Positions 33,428-41,955 of a stretch of 64,000 nucleotides of DNA are shown one piece after another. Origin of the DNA: Streptomyces sp. PTY087I2 (GTDB taxonomy: Bacteria; Actinomycetota; Actinomycetes; Streptomycetales; Streptomycetaceae); contig NZ_LZRD01000005.1 of the NCBI RefSeq assembly GCF_001687325.1, forward strand, positions 226,305 to 290,304, given 5' to 3'. The translations under genes and the position numbers were made by a program. Under the pieces are notes generated by a model that was not told the DNA's origin, made no database searches, and was given only the letters and a program-made list of their open reading frames with translations. Position 1 is the first letter of the stretch. Each line of letters starts with the position of its first letter.

Positions 33428-35095
33428 TCAGCACGTCGCGCCGGGGCGGACGGGCTTCAGGCCGACGAGATAGGCGTCGACCTTCTCCGTGACACAGGCG
33501 TCGCCGCGCCCGTACGCGGTGTGCCCCATCCCCTCGTACGTGAGCAGCATCCCGCCCGGGAACTGGTCCGCGAGGCTCACCGCCTCCTCGTACGGGGTCG
33601 ACGGGTCACCGGTGGTGCCGACGACCAGCACCGGCACCACCCCGTCGGCGGCGACCCGGTGCGGCGTCCGGCCGCCGGACGGCCAGCCACGGCAGGTGAG
33701 TTCGGCGGTCACCGCGGCCGTGCCGTAGACCCCGGCGGCCTTCTCCGCGCGCGGCAGGGCGGCCCAGTAGGCGTCCGGGTCGCGCGGGTGCGGAACGTCC
33801 AGGCAGTTGACCGCGGTCAGCGCGGCGCCCTCGTTGTCGGCGGGAGTCTCCTCCTCGTCTTCCTCGCCGCTCTCGTCCTCGGTGGAACCGGTGTCCTCCT
33901 CGCCGCCGTCCTCTTCCTCGTCGGGCGCCGGCTCCTCCTCGTCCAGCGCGCCCAGTTCGGTCGCGTCCCCCGCGTCGGCCGCCGCCAACGCCCGGGACAG
34001 CGGCTCCCATTGGTCCTCCGGCGTGTACATCGCCATCGACACCGCGTCGAGCACGGCCGTCGCGTCCATCCCGCCGTACTCCGCGTACGCGCTGTCCTCG
34101 GAGACCGGCAGCGGCTCGCGTTCGGCACGGGCGTAGAGCCGTTCGATCAGCGCGCGTATCGCGCCGGGGCTGTCGGCCGGGCAGCTGTCACCGGCGACCT
34201 CCGCGCAGTGGTCGGCGTAGTCGTCCACGCTCCGCCGGAACCCGGCCGACTGGCTGAGCACCCGCTGCGACCAGTCCAACGACGGGTCGATCGCCCCGTC
34301 CAGCACCATCGCCCGGACCCGGCGCGGGAAGAGTTCGGCGTACGCGGTGCCCAGGCTCGTCCCGTACGACCAGCCCAGGTAGGTCAGTTCGCGCTCGCCC
34401 AGCGCGACGCGGAGCACATCCAGGTCACGGGCCGCGTCCTGGGTTCCGACGTGCCGCAGGAGGCCGCCGCTGTGCCGCTCGCAGTCCTTCGCGGCGGCCC
34501 GCGCCCCCTCGTCGGCGGCCGCGCGCTCCTTCTCCGTACGGGGGTGGAGCGGTGCGACGCCTTCCGACGCGGGCGGCTCCGGCGCGTCCTCCTCGGCCTC
34601 GTCGTCGCTCGCCGCGCAGGTCAGGGCAGGGACGCTCGCCCCGACCCCGCGCGGGTCGAAGGCGACGATGTCGAAGCGGTCGCGGGCCGCCCGGCCGAAC
34701 GCCTCGTCCATGCCCTCTTCGAGGGACCGGACCCCGGCCGCCCCCGGCCCGCCCGGGTTGTAGACGAGCGAGCCGATCCGCCGGTCCGGCTTCCCGGCCG
34801 CCGCCGCACGCGCCACCGGCAGAACGAAGGTCTTGCCGTTCCCCGGGTCGTCGTAGTCCCGGGGAACGGTCAGCCGGGCGCACGCGTACCCCTCCGTGTC
34901 GCAGTCCGTCCACCGCAGCCGCTGGCCGTAGAACGGCTTGAGGTCGGGCCGGGACGCGGGGTCGGCCGACGCGGGGGCGGCCCCGGCCCGGCCCGGTCCG
35001 GTGGCGGGACCGGCCGTGCAGGAGGTGAGCGCGACCGAACAGGCGAGGGCCAGGGCGGTGACGAGGGCGGGGCGGCGGCGGACGGGGTGGTTCAA
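33428..35095 (-). CDS. Secreted alpha/beta hydrolase, TAP-type peptidase, lipoprotein
   Basis: About 555 aa. The N-terminus has a lipoprotein signal with lipobox ALTSC (cleavage before about C26). The alpha/beta-hydrolase core shows the oxyanion stretch YNPGGPGAAGV, DIVAFDPRGVGAS and the nucleophile elbow GWSYGTSLG; the C-terminal TAP-like domain has VLVVGTTGDPSTPYEEA and the His in EGMGHTAYG. Relatives are tripeptidyl aminopeptidases. An unusual acidic Glu/Asp-rich insert of about 40 residues lies between the two halves. The start is uncertain: TTG 35095 gives a compact signal peptide with GGGAG eight bases upstream; ATG 35188 would add 31 residues. Confidence 0.85.
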   Translation of the reverse strand: MNHPVRRRPALVTALALACSVALTSCTAGPATGPGRAGAAPASADPASRPDLKPFYGQRLRWTDCDTEGYACARLTVPRDYDDPGNGKTFVLPVARAAAAGKPDRRIGSLVYNPGGPGAAGVRSLEEGMDEAFGRAARDRFDIVAFDPRGVGASVPALTCAASDDEAEEDAPEPPASEGVAPLHPRTEKERAAADEGARAAAKDCERHSGGLLRHVGTQDAARDLDVLRVALGERELTYLGWSYGTSLGTAYAELFPRRVRAMVLDGAIDPSLDWSQRVLSQSAGFRRSVDDYADHCAEVAGDSCPADSPGAIRALIERLYARAEREPLPVSEDSAYAEYGGMDATAVLDAVSMAMYTPEDQWEPLSRALAAADAGDATELGALDEEEPAPDEEEDGGEEDTGSTEDESGEEDEEETPADNEGAALTAVNCLDVPHPRDPDAYWAALPRAEKAAGVYGTAAVTAELTCRGWPSGGRTPHRVAADGVVPVLVVGTTGDPSTPYEEAVSLADQFPGGMLLTYEGMGHTAYGRGDACVTEKVDAYLVGLKPVRPGATC

Positions 35096-35243
35096 CGGAC
35101 TGCTCCCAGGGGTCGGGGCGTGCGGTTCCCCGGCAGCATTCCTGGTCGATGCTGAGGATTTGATGAGTCGGCCCGGCAGCAACCTCACGGCCGGACCCGG
35201 GCTGACCTGTGGCGCGATCGCTCGACGGCTCTGCGGCCCGTCG

Positions 35244-36608
35244 TCAGCCCTCCGCCGGTGGCCGGTCGCCGTTCGGCAGGCGCAGCACGAACCGGGCCCC
35301 GCCGCGTCGCCCGGCCCCGGCCGTGAGGCTGCCGCCGTGGGCGTGTGCGACCCACGAGGCGATGGACAGCCCGAGTCCGGTCGACCGCGACCCGCTCCGG
35401 AACCGGTCGAACAGCGCCCCCGCCACCTCGGGCGGCAGCCCCGGCCCGGCGTCCTCCACCGTCACGGTCGCCGAGGCTCCGTCGGCGGCGACGGTCACCT
35501 CCACCTCGGCCGGGGCCCCGGGCGCCCGGCCGTGGACGAGCGCGTTGCCGACGAGATTGGCCACGGCACGCCGTACGAGGTCGGGGTCGGCGACCACGAC
35601 GGCCTCCTGGGCCTCCACCGTCACCCGGTGGCCGTCCGCCGGCGCGTCCTCCACCACCGCTTCCACCAACTGGTCCAGCCGCAGCGGCTCCACCGCGAGC
35701 ACGGCCGTCCCCGACATCAGCCGGGCCCGGGTGAGCAGCCCGTCCACCAGCGAGCCCATCCCCTCGGCAAGACGCAGCGTGCGCCGGTGCACGTCGGTGC
35801 TGTCCGTGTCCCCGCGCAACGCGGTCTCGGCGAGGGTCCGCAGCGAGGCCGCGGGCGTCCGCAGGTCGTGCGCGGCGTCCGCGAGGAACGACTCCTGCCG
35901 GTCCAAAGCCTCCAGGGCGGGCCGGACAGCCCGGCCCGACAGCAGATGCCCGACCAGCGCCGACAGACACACCAGCAGGGCGCAGCCGCCGGTCACCCGC
36001 CAGGCGAGCCGCCGGTGGTCGGCCTGCTGCGCGGCGGTGTCCGCCACGGTGACCAGGGCTCCCTGCGGGCGGGCGTCCTCCTCGGCCTCGGGCGGGTAGA
36101 ACGGCAGGGCGAACAGACGTACCGGCTCGCCCGTGGTCGTACGGCCGTCGAGGGACCGTTCCTCGTCGGCGTTCACGGCCGCCGCGGCCGCCCGCCGTAC
36201 GGCAGGGCCGTCGACGGTGAGGCACGGCCCGCGCGGCGCGTGTTCCACGACCAGGTCCGCCGGGGCGATCCGGCGCGCGTCCCGCGCGGCGTCCGGCGGG
36301 ACGGACAGCAGGTGGAGCGGCGGGCAGGCGGTCCCCGCCGTGTCGAGCAGCACCCCGGCGTCCAGCCGCCCGTCCTCGTCGGTCTCCAGCAGGCCGAGCG
36401 CCCAGTTGGTGTCCGCGCTCATCGTCCGGTCCAGCTGGTCGCGCCAGCGCACATCGTCGCCGCGCACCGCCCAGGCGGCCATCGCCACCAGCCCCACCGC
36501 GCTGGTCAGGGCGAACAACAGGGTGATACGGCGGCGGAGCCGACGCACCCGGGCCGTCGGGGTCAGCGGGCGGGAGGGCCGCGACCGCAGGCGTACGGCT
36601 CCGGTCAC
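35244..36608 (-). CDS. Sensor histidine kinase
   Basis: A 454-aa membrane histidine kinase. The first membrane helix is at about residues 28-48 (ITLLFALTSAVGLVAMAAWAV), then an extracytoplasmic sensor of about 150 residues, a second helix (LAWRVTGGCALLVCLSALVGHLL), a short HAMP-like linker, the H-box FLADAAHDLRTPAASL with phosphoacceptor H247, N-box ANLVGNALVHG, and G boxes DAGPGLPP and GLGLSIAS. The GTG start overlaps the stop of the response regulator upstream (GTGA), so the pair is translationally coupled. The signal is unknown. Confidence 0.93.
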   Translation of the reverse strand: MTGAVRLRSRPSRPLTPTARVRRLRRRITLLFALTSAVGLVAMAAWAVRGDDVRWRDQLDRTMSADTNWALGLLETDEDGRLDAGVLLDTAGTACPPLHLLSVPPDAARDARRIAPADLVVEHAPRGPCLTVDGPAVRRAAAAAVNADEERSLDGRTTTGEPVRLFALPFYPPEAEEDARPQGALVTVADTAAQQADHRRLAWRVTGGCALLVCLSALVGHLLSGRAVRPALEALDRQESFLADAAHDLRTPAASLRTLAETALRGDTDSTDVHRRTLRLAEGMGSLVDGLLTRARLMSGTAVLAVEPLRLDQLVEAVVEDAPADGHRVTVEAQEAVVVADPDLVRRAVANLVGNALVHGRAPGAPAEVEVTVAADGASATVTVEDAGPGLPPEVAGALFDRFRSGSRSTGLGLSIASWVAHAHGGSLTAGAGRRGGARFVLRLPNGDRPPAEG

Positions 36609-37282
36609 GAGATCGGGTCCTCCGCCACGGCCAGCCGGTAGCCCGTGCCGCGTACGGTGTGGAGCAGCGGGGGAGCGCCGAGCTTGCGGCGCAGCTGCGA
36701 GACCAGCACCTCCAGCACATTGGACCGGTGCTCGGCCATCTCGTCCCAGCAGCGCTCGACCAGCTCCGCCCGGCTGACCGCCTGGTCGGCCCGGTCCGCC
36801 AGCACCTCCAGTACCGCGAACTCCCGGCTGGTCAGCGTCAGCAGCACCCCGCCCCGCCGCACCCGCCGCCGTGCCGTGTCGATCTCCAGATCGCCGACCC
36901 GCAGCACCGGCGGGGTCACGGCCGGGGCGCGGCGGCACAGACTGCGCACCCGGGCGACCAGCTCCGGGACGGCGAACGGCTTGACCAGATAGTCGTCGCC
37001 GCCCCGGGCGAAGCCCTCCACCCGGTCGGCGACGGTGTCCCGGGCGGTCAGGAACAGCACCGGCACCGCGCGCCCGGAGCGCCGCAGCTCCTCCACGTAC
37101 TCCGCGGCGTCCCCGGCGGGCAGCATCCGGTCGAACACGACACAGTCGTACGCGGTGACGAACAGCGCCTCATCGGCCTGCGGCAGGTCGACCGCCTCGT
37201 CGACGGCGAGCCCGGCGGCGCGCAGGGCCGCGGCCACGCCGAAGCGGAGGTTGGCGTCGTCCTCGACCAGCAGCACTCTCAC
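36605..37282 (-). CDS. OmpR/PhoB-family response regulator
   Basis: A 225-aa two-domain regulator. The receiver has the acidic pair ED at residues 7-9 (VEDD), phosphoacceptor D51 (VVFDRMLP), Thr in FLTARD and Lys in YLVKPF. The C-terminal winged helix (from RVGDLEIDTARRRVRRGG) ends in HTVRGTGYRL, diagnostic of OmpR type. It precedes and overlaps the histidine kinase gene. A 16-bp palindrome 32 bp upstream of its start could be its own binding site. Confidence 0.95.
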   Translation of the reverse strand: MRVLLVEDDANLRFGVAAALRAAGLAVDEAVDLPQADEALFVTAYDCVVFDRMLPAGDAAEYVEELRRSGRAVPVLFLTARDTVADRVEGFARGGDDYLVKPFAVPELVARVRSLCRRAPAVTPPVLRVGDLEIDTARRRVRRGGVLLTLTSREFAVLEVLADRADQAVSRAELVERCWDEMAEHRSNVLEVLVSQLRRKLGAPPLLHTVRGTGYRLAVAEDPIS

Positions 37283-37313
37283 GCCGTCACCCTAACCGCG
37301 CCGGGTGACGCCC

Positions 37314-37362
37314 CTGACCCGCAGGTCAGCGGCCGACCGGTACCCGCGCCCGGGCGTCGGCC
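37314..37362. promoter_or_regulatory. Palindrome and hairpin between the amidohydrolase and response-regulator genes
   Basis: CTGACC (37314-37319) and GGTCAG (37324-37329) are perfect 6-bp arms around CGCA. Next to it GGCCGAC (37331-37337) pairs with GTCGGCC (37356-37362). The first could be an operator for the two-component genes; the second could weakly terminate the amidohydrolase transcript that arrives from upstream. Confidence 0.4.
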
Positions 37363-37372
37363 GTACGAGGAG

Positions 37373-38578
37373 TCAGTGGCCGACCAGCTCCCCGTCCCGC
37401 GCCACGATCCGGCCCCCGCGCACCACCATCTCGCGGCGCGGCAGATCCACCACCACCTGCGGCAGGCACTCGCCGCGCACCAGCAGGAAGTCGGCCGGCG
37501 CCCCGGGCTTCAGGTCCGCCTCCGGCAGCCCCAGGAGCCGGGCCCCGCCGTCCGCCCCCGCCCGGAAGGCCGCCTCCAGCTCCTCGTCGAGGCGGGCGTC
37601 CCGCACCCGGGCCAGCAGGTGCGAGCGGTGCAGCATGTCCGCGTTGCCGAACGGGCTCCAGGAGTCCCGTACGCCGTCGGAGCCGAGGCCCACCTCCACT
37701 CCGTGCTCCCGCAGTCGGTCGATCGGCAGCACCAGGTCCGAGGAGGGCGCGACCGTCGTCAGCGAGATCCCGGCATCGGCCAACTCGGCGGCGAGACGGT
37801 CCAGTTCCCGCTGAGGGAGACCGGGCACGCAGAACACATGACTGACCGTCACCTTGCCCTGGAGCGACAGCGCCTTGGTGCGGCCGATGATCGCGCGCAG
37901 CGACTCCATCCCCGTCGCGGCCCGCTCGTGAAGATGGATGTCGACGCCCACGCCGTGCCGGTCCGCGATGCCGAAGACGATGTCGAGCTGTTCGTCGAGC
38001 GCCTCGTCGAACCCGATCGGGTCGATGCCGCCGACCCGGTCGACCGCCCCGGTGCGCGCGGCCTCCTCCAGCAGCTCCCTGGTTCCCGGCGTCCGGACCA
38101 CCCCGTGCTGCGGGAACGCGACGATCTCCACGTCGAGCGCGTGCCGCAGCGCCCCGCGGGCGGAACCGACGCCCTCGACGCCCACCAGGTCGTAGGCGGG
38201 GGCGACGTCGACATGGGCCCGCATCGCCCGGGTGCCCTGGGCGACGGCATGGCCCATCAGGCGCTCCGCGCGCTTCTTCAGCGGCGTGCGCAGCGCGTGG
38301 TAGAGCTTCACGTCCTCCTCGGTGTACTCGGCGATGGAGCTCGCCGGGTTCCGGGTCACCCAGGGCTCGCCCCACGCCGTCTTGTCGGGGTGGATGTGCG
38401 CGTCGACCAGGGTCGGCAGCGCGATCCGGCCCTCGCAGGCGACGACCTTCGCGCCGCGCGGGGCGGGGTCGGCGGTGACGACCCCGTCGACGACCGTGAG
38501 GTCGACGGGGTGCTGCGCGCCGTAGGGCCGGACGTTCGTGAACACCGTGGCGGCGGCAGCAGTGGACTCGGCGTGCAT
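37373..38578 (-). CDS. Amidohydrolase family protein (cytosine-deaminase-like)
   Basis: A 401-aa cytoplasmic metal-dependent hydrolase or deaminase. The metal site begins with VDAHIHPDKTAW; further ligands are likely in DIHLHERAATGMES, VSHVFCVPGLP and GLGSDGVRDSWSPFGNADM, which resembles the cytosine deaminase/CodA branch, including the D in SDG. The C-terminal beta-sandwich strand RREMVVRGGRIVARDGELV closes the composite domain. AAGGAG precedes ATG 38578. It lies 52 bp downstream of another amidohydrolase gene, and the two form an operon probably controlled by the nearby GntR protein. The substrate is unknown. Confidence 0.88.
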   Translation of the reverse strand: MHAESTAAAATVFTNVRPYGAQHPVDLTVVDGVVTADPAPRGAKVVACEGRIALPTLVDAHIHPDKTAWGEPWVTRNPASSIAEYTEEDVKLYHALRTPLKKRAERLMGHAVAQGTRAMRAHVDVAPAYDLVGVEGVGSARGALRHALDVEIVAFPQHGVVRTPGTRELLEEAARTGAVDRVGGIDPIGFDEALDEQLDIVFGIADRHGVGVDIHLHERAATGMESLRAIIGRTKALSLQGKVTVSHVFCVPGLPQRELDRLAAELADAGISLTTVAPSSDLVLPIDRLREHGVEVGLGSDGVRDSWSPFGNADMLHRSHLLARVRDARLDEELEAAFRAGADGGARLLGLPEADLKPGAPADFLLVRGECLPQVVVDLPRREMVVRGGRIVARDGELVGH

Positions 38579-38630
38579 CAGGAACTCCTTCGAGAAGGCG
38601 GAGAAGACGAGAAGAGACGGGGACGCCGCG

Positions 38631-39929
38631 TCAGGCGGCCGGTACCGCGAACCCTGCCCGGACCACACGCGCCGGGCGGCTCAGCACGCCGAGGTCGGCC
38701 AGCGGGTCGCCGTCCAGGATGAGGACGTCGCCCGCGAAGCCGCGCGCCAGCCGGCCGGCCGTTCCGTCGAACCCGAGGAGCTTCGCGGCGCCCGTCGTCG
38801 CCGTGCGGATCGCGTCCAGGGTGGAGAGCCCCGCCGCGTGCATCAGCTCCACCTCGCGGCCGATCGGGTCGACCGTCCCGCCCGAGGAGTCCGTGCCCGC
38901 CGCCAGGGGGACGCCCAGCTCGTGCGCGGCCAGGACCGCCCGCTTCAGGACCGGGAGATAGGTGCGGCCGCGCTCGGCCAGGACCGGGTCCGAGGACTCG
39001 GCGAGCCCGGCGATCGCGGTGAGCGTCGGCGTGAAGTACGTACCCCTGCGGCGCATTTCGTGCAGGGTGCGCTCACCGACGAACGCGCCGTGCTCCAGGG
39101 AGCGGATGCCGGCCGTGACCGCGTCGTGGCAGCCCTTCTCGCTGTAGCTGTGGCAGAGCACCCCTTTGCCTCCGCGCCGGGCCGCCGCCACGATCGTGGA
39201 CAGCTGCTCATGGTCGTACACCTGGACCAGCGGGTCCTGCTCGGGCAGCCCCGCCCGCTCGTTCACCCGGGTCTTCACGGTGTCCGCCCCGCGCGCGAGG
39301 TTGACCTCGACCACGCGGCGCAGCGCCTCGGCCGAGCGCACCCCGTCCCGCAGCCGGGCGAGCGGCGCCAGGTCCGGGTCGGCGAGGATCGTGTCGCCGA
39401 GATCCGGGGTGACGAAGATGCCCGCCGCCCGCAGCCGGGGTGCCTGCTCCGGGGCCTGCCGGGCCAACTCCCTTACGGCGATGTCCTGGTAGAAGTTGGT
39501 CGAACCGCTGCGCGCGCTCGTCGCGCCCTTGAGGACCGCGTCGCGCGCCTCGGCCGCCGTGTTGAGGTGGATGTGGGCGTCCACCAGGCCCGGCAGGATC
39601 CACTGCCCGTGGGCCCGCAGCACCGGTACGCCCCCGGGGACCCGGCCGACCCGCCCCCGGGAACCGGCCGCCCGGACGACGCCCCCGGCGATCACCACGA
39701 CCGCGTCCTCCGTGACCTCGCCCGTCGCCGGGTCGAGCAGCCTGCCGCCCTCGACGACGAGATCGCCGCCCCGGCCCGGCGACGACCCGTTCCGGGCGCC
39801 GGGCGACGCGGACGCGGTCGGGGCCGTTCCCGCCAGCACGGCCGAGGTTCCGGCGAGCGCCGCGGCACCGGCGAGCACACCCCGCCTGGTCAGCCGGCCG
39901 GAAGGGGGCGGGGTGTTCTCGACGCACAT
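38631..39929 (-). CDS. Secreted (Tat) amidohydrolase/imidazolonepropionase-like protein
   Basis: A 432-aa protein with a twin-arginine signal: RLTRRGVLAGAAALAGTSAV, then an Ala-rich cleavage region, so it is exported folded. The amidohydrolase core has metal-binding LVDAHIHLN, the Lys-containing DTVKTRVNERAG, LCHSYSEKGCHDAV, LEHGAF and AAGTDSSGG, all in the right order for prolidase/imidazolonepropionase-type enzymes. Directly upstream is a gap with two GntR-type operators. Having one exported and one cytoplasmic amidohydrolase in the same operon suggests stepwise breakdown of an amide or cyclic compound (inference). Confidence 0.88.
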   Translation of the reverse strand: MCVENTPPPSGRLTRRGVLAGAAALAGTSAVLAGTAPTASASPGARNGSSPGRGGDLVVEGGRLLDPATGEVTEDAVVVIAGGVVRAAGSRGRVGRVPGGVPVLRAHGQWILPGLVDAHIHLNTAAEARDAVLKGATSARSGSTNFYQDIAVRELARQAPEQAPRLRAAGIFVTPDLGDTILADPDLAPLARLRDGVRSAEALRRVVEVNLARGADTVKTRVNERAGLPEQDPLVQVYDHEQLSTIVAAARRGGKGVLCHSYSEKGCHDAVTAGIRSLEHGAFVGERTLHEMRRRGTYFTPTLTAIAGLAESSDPVLAERGRTYLPVLKRAVLAAHELGVPLAAGTDSSGGTVDPIGREVELMHAAGLSTLDAIRTATTGAAKLLGFDGTAGRLARGFAGDVLILDGDPLADLGVLSRPARVVRAGFAVPAA

Positions 39930-39966
39930 GGGAGGGCTCCTTGGGTCGCGGAAGCGAGCGGGAGCA

Positions 39967-39978
39967 TTTTGTATACCA
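39967..39978. promoter_or_regulatory. GntR-type operator, site 1
   Basis: TTTGTATACCA (39968-39978) contains TTGTATACCA, which fits the GntR/FadR pattern T-n-G-T-n2-A-C-n-A. It lies about 40 bp upstream of the Tat-amidohydrolase start codon, where a bound repressor would cover the promoter or leader. Confidence 0.75.
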
Positions 39979-40083
39979 GAATCGCCACGATTCCGGGAAG
40001 GAGTGATTCCGCTCCCCGTGCGTGCGGGAAACGTGCAGGAAGTTGGTTCTACTACCGCCGGGCCCTCAAGGGACAGGAGTGAT

Positions 40084-40094
40084 TGGTATACAAA
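40084..40094. promoter_or_regulatory. GntR-type operator, site 2
   Basis: TGGTATACAAA is the exact reverse complement of the 11-mer at site 1, 105 bp away. It sits 4 bp after the gntR stop codon, still upstream of the amidohydrolase operon. Two identical sites suggest cooperative binding or looping by the adjacent GntR protein. Confidence 0.75.
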
Positions 40095-40097
40095 TAA

Positions 40098-40862
40098 TCA
40101 GGCGTCGTCGAACAGGGACCGCAGGGCCACGGCCCGGCTGTCCCGCACGTGCAGCAGCGTGCTCGCCGCGGCCGACTCCTCGTCGCCCGCCGCGATGTAC
40201 CGGAACATGACCGCGTGCTGGGCCCGCATGTGCTGCGGCTCCTCCCGCATCCCGAACAGCAGCTGGAGCTGCCCGCTCAGCTGCTCCATCGTGCGGGCCA
40301 GCATCGGGTTGCCGCTCAGGGCCACGATGTCCTCGTGGAAGGCGGTGTGGGCCGCGACCTCCCGCGTCCCCTCGTCGTCGGACGCCGCCTCCTCCGCCCG
40401 GTCGAGGGAGGCCCGCAGCGCGGTGACGCCCTGCGGCTCCGCCGGCGCGGATCCCGCCACCCGCCGCGCCGCGAGCCGGGAGGCCTGGACCGCGAGCGGC
40501 TCCCACACCTCGTACAGGTGCTCCACATCGGCCCGCTCCAGCCGCCGCACCCGGACCCCGCTGTGCGGCAGCAGCTCCAGGAGCCCTTCGCCCACCAGGG
40601 CGCGCAGTGCCTCGCGGACCGGGACGCGGGACATCCGCAGCTCCTCGGCGACCTCGCGTTCCACGAGCCGGGCGCCCTGCGGATAGCGGCGGTCGACGAT
40701 CCGCTGCCGTACCGCGTCCCGGGCCCGGACGCTGAGCGACGTACGCTCCGGCCGGGCGTCCGCATCGGGCGCCGGGCGGCCCGCGGCCGTCGCCCGCTCG
40801 CTTCCGGCACCGTCCGGCCGCGTCCGGCCCCGCCCTGCGCTGCTGCCCGCCACGTACGCCAT
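40098..40862 (-). CDS. GntR family regulator (FadR subfamily)
   Basis: A 254-aa regulator. After a Gly/Ala/Arg-rich N-terminal extension of about 45 residues, the GntR winged helix runs about 46-112 (VRARDAVRQRIVDRRYPQGARLVEREVAEELRMSRVPVREALRALVGEGLLELL). The C-terminal FCD domain contains the metal/ligand His pattern AHTAFHEDIVALSGNPML and QHAVMFRYIAAGDEE. It lies upstream of the two amidohydrolase genes on the same strand, and the intervening 168-bp gap holds two matching TTGTATACCA sites, so it is probably their repressor. Confidence 0.92.
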   Translation of the reverse strand: MAYVAGSSAGRGRTRPDGAGSERATAAGRPAPDADARPERTSLSVRARDAVRQRIVDRRYPQGARLVEREVAEELRMSRVPVREALRALVGEGLLELLPHSGVRVRRLERADVEHLYEVWEPLAVQASRLAARRVAGSAPAEPQGVTALRASLDRAEEAASDDEGTREVAAHTAFHEDIVALSGNPMLARTMEQLSGQLQLLFGMREEPQHMRAQHAVMFRYIAAGDEESAAASTLLHVRDSRAVALRSLFDDA

Positions 40863-40918
40863 CCTCCGCTCGGCCCGTTTTCCCGACCCCCGGCCGAGGA
40901 TACGCGGGGCCGCCGTCC

Positions 40919-41689
40919 TCAGGCCGTGCCCGGCGTCCGCCCGTCCGGCAGGAAGAGCACCGAGTTGAGGTACCGCTCCCGGTGCGGGACGAAAGCCCGG
41001 CGCAGCAGACCCTGGTGCACCAGATGCTCGGTCCGCGCCTGATGGGCCACCAGGTCGAAGCCGTCCAGCGGAATCCAGCGCCGGCCCGCCAGCAGCCAGC
41101 CCGCGTAACCCTGGCCGGTCAGCAGCTCGACGGCCGGTGCGATCGGGCCGAGCCGGCTCTCCAGCTCGATCAGCAGCGCCGGGCGGTCCCGGCGCAGCAG
41201 CTCCGCCGCGCCGAGCAGCGCCGCCTGCTCGCCGCCGTCCACGTCCATCTTCACGAAGCCGACCCCGCGCAGCCCGAGACCGTCGACCGTGATCGACGGC
41301 ACCTCCAGGCTGTGCGCGTGGATGTCGCGACGGGCCAGCGAGGACACCCCCCGGTCGCCCCGGTCGCCCTCCGGGAACCACAGCTGTGCCGTGCCCTCCC
41401 GGTCGGTCGCCGCGCCCTGGACCACCCGGGCGTTCGACGGCAGCGTCCGGCGCAGCCGCTCCGCCAGATGCGGCACGGGCTCGACGGTGACCACCTCGGC
41501 GCAGCGGGCGGCCAGCCGCCGCGACCAGGGGCCGTACCAGCCCCCGATGTCCAGGGCGACACTGTCCGCCGGGCAGAAGTCGGCCAGCCGCCGCAGCTCG
41601 GGTTCGAAGCGCGGATACAGGGCCACGGCGGCGGAGGCGACGAGCCCCTCGGGCAGCCGGGCCGCCACCGCCGCGGCGAACGTCGTCAC
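40919..41689 (-). CDS. FkbM family SAM-dependent methyltransferase
   Basis: A 256-aa class I methyltransferase. SAM motif SVALDIGGWYGPWSRRLA (about residues 42-59), the acidic loop VVTVEPVPHLAERL and the FkbM hallmark VGFVKMDVDGGEQAALLGA are clear. Members O-methylate sugars and polyketides. The GTG start overlaps the stop of the Trm112-like gene (GTGA). It is the last gene of the long envelope-glycan cluster and probably methylates a sugar of that glycan (inference). Confidence 0.88.
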   Translation of the reverse strand: MTTFAAAVAARLPEGLVASAAVALYPRFEPELRRLADFCPADSVALDIGGWYGPWSRRLAARCAEVVTVEPVPHLAERLRRTLPSNARVVQGAATDREGTAQLWFPEGDRGDRGVSSLARRDIHAHSLEVPSITVDGLGLRGVGFVKMDVDGGEQAALLGAAELLRRDRPALLIELESRLGPIAPAVELLTGQGYAGWLLAGRRWIPLDGFDLVAHQARTEHLVHQGLLRRAFVPHRERYLNSVLFLPDGRTPGTA

Positions 41690-41904
41690 GTGGCCGAGGC
41701 CTTCAGCGAGGTGAGGAACCGCTCGTGGTCGACGGCGTCGACCTTTCTGCCCGATGAGGGCAGAAGCTGCGGTATCCCGTCCACGATCGGGTAACTCAGG
41801 TGCAGCCGCGGGTTGTAGAGCGCGTCCTCCTCCGGCAGCAGGGACAGCGGCCCCTTGTCGAGCGGGCAGGCCAGGATCGTCAGCAGGGGGTCGTCGGGAC
41901 GCAT
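41686..41904 (-). CDS. Trm112 family small protein
   Basis: A 72-aa protein starting MRPDDPLLTILACPLDKGPLSLL and containing YNPRLHLSYPIVDGIPQLLP, the two defining blocks of Trm112/YcaR-like proteins. Only one cysteine of the usual zinc ligands is seen (ACPLDKG). ATG 41904 has AAGGAG six bases upstream and is preferred over ATG 41925. In eukaryotes and archaea Trm112 activates methyltransferases; here it is coupled by GTGA to an FkbM methyltransferase, which makes it a possible activator. Confidence 0.88.
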   Translation of the reverse strand: MRPDDPLLTILACPLDKGPLSLLPEEDALYNPRLHLSYPIVDGIPQLLPSSGRKVDAVDHERFLTSLKASAT

Positions 41905-41955
41905 CAGGGGCTCCTTGGGTGTCATCGGCTCAACAGCGGAAGGTACGTCAGGGGG

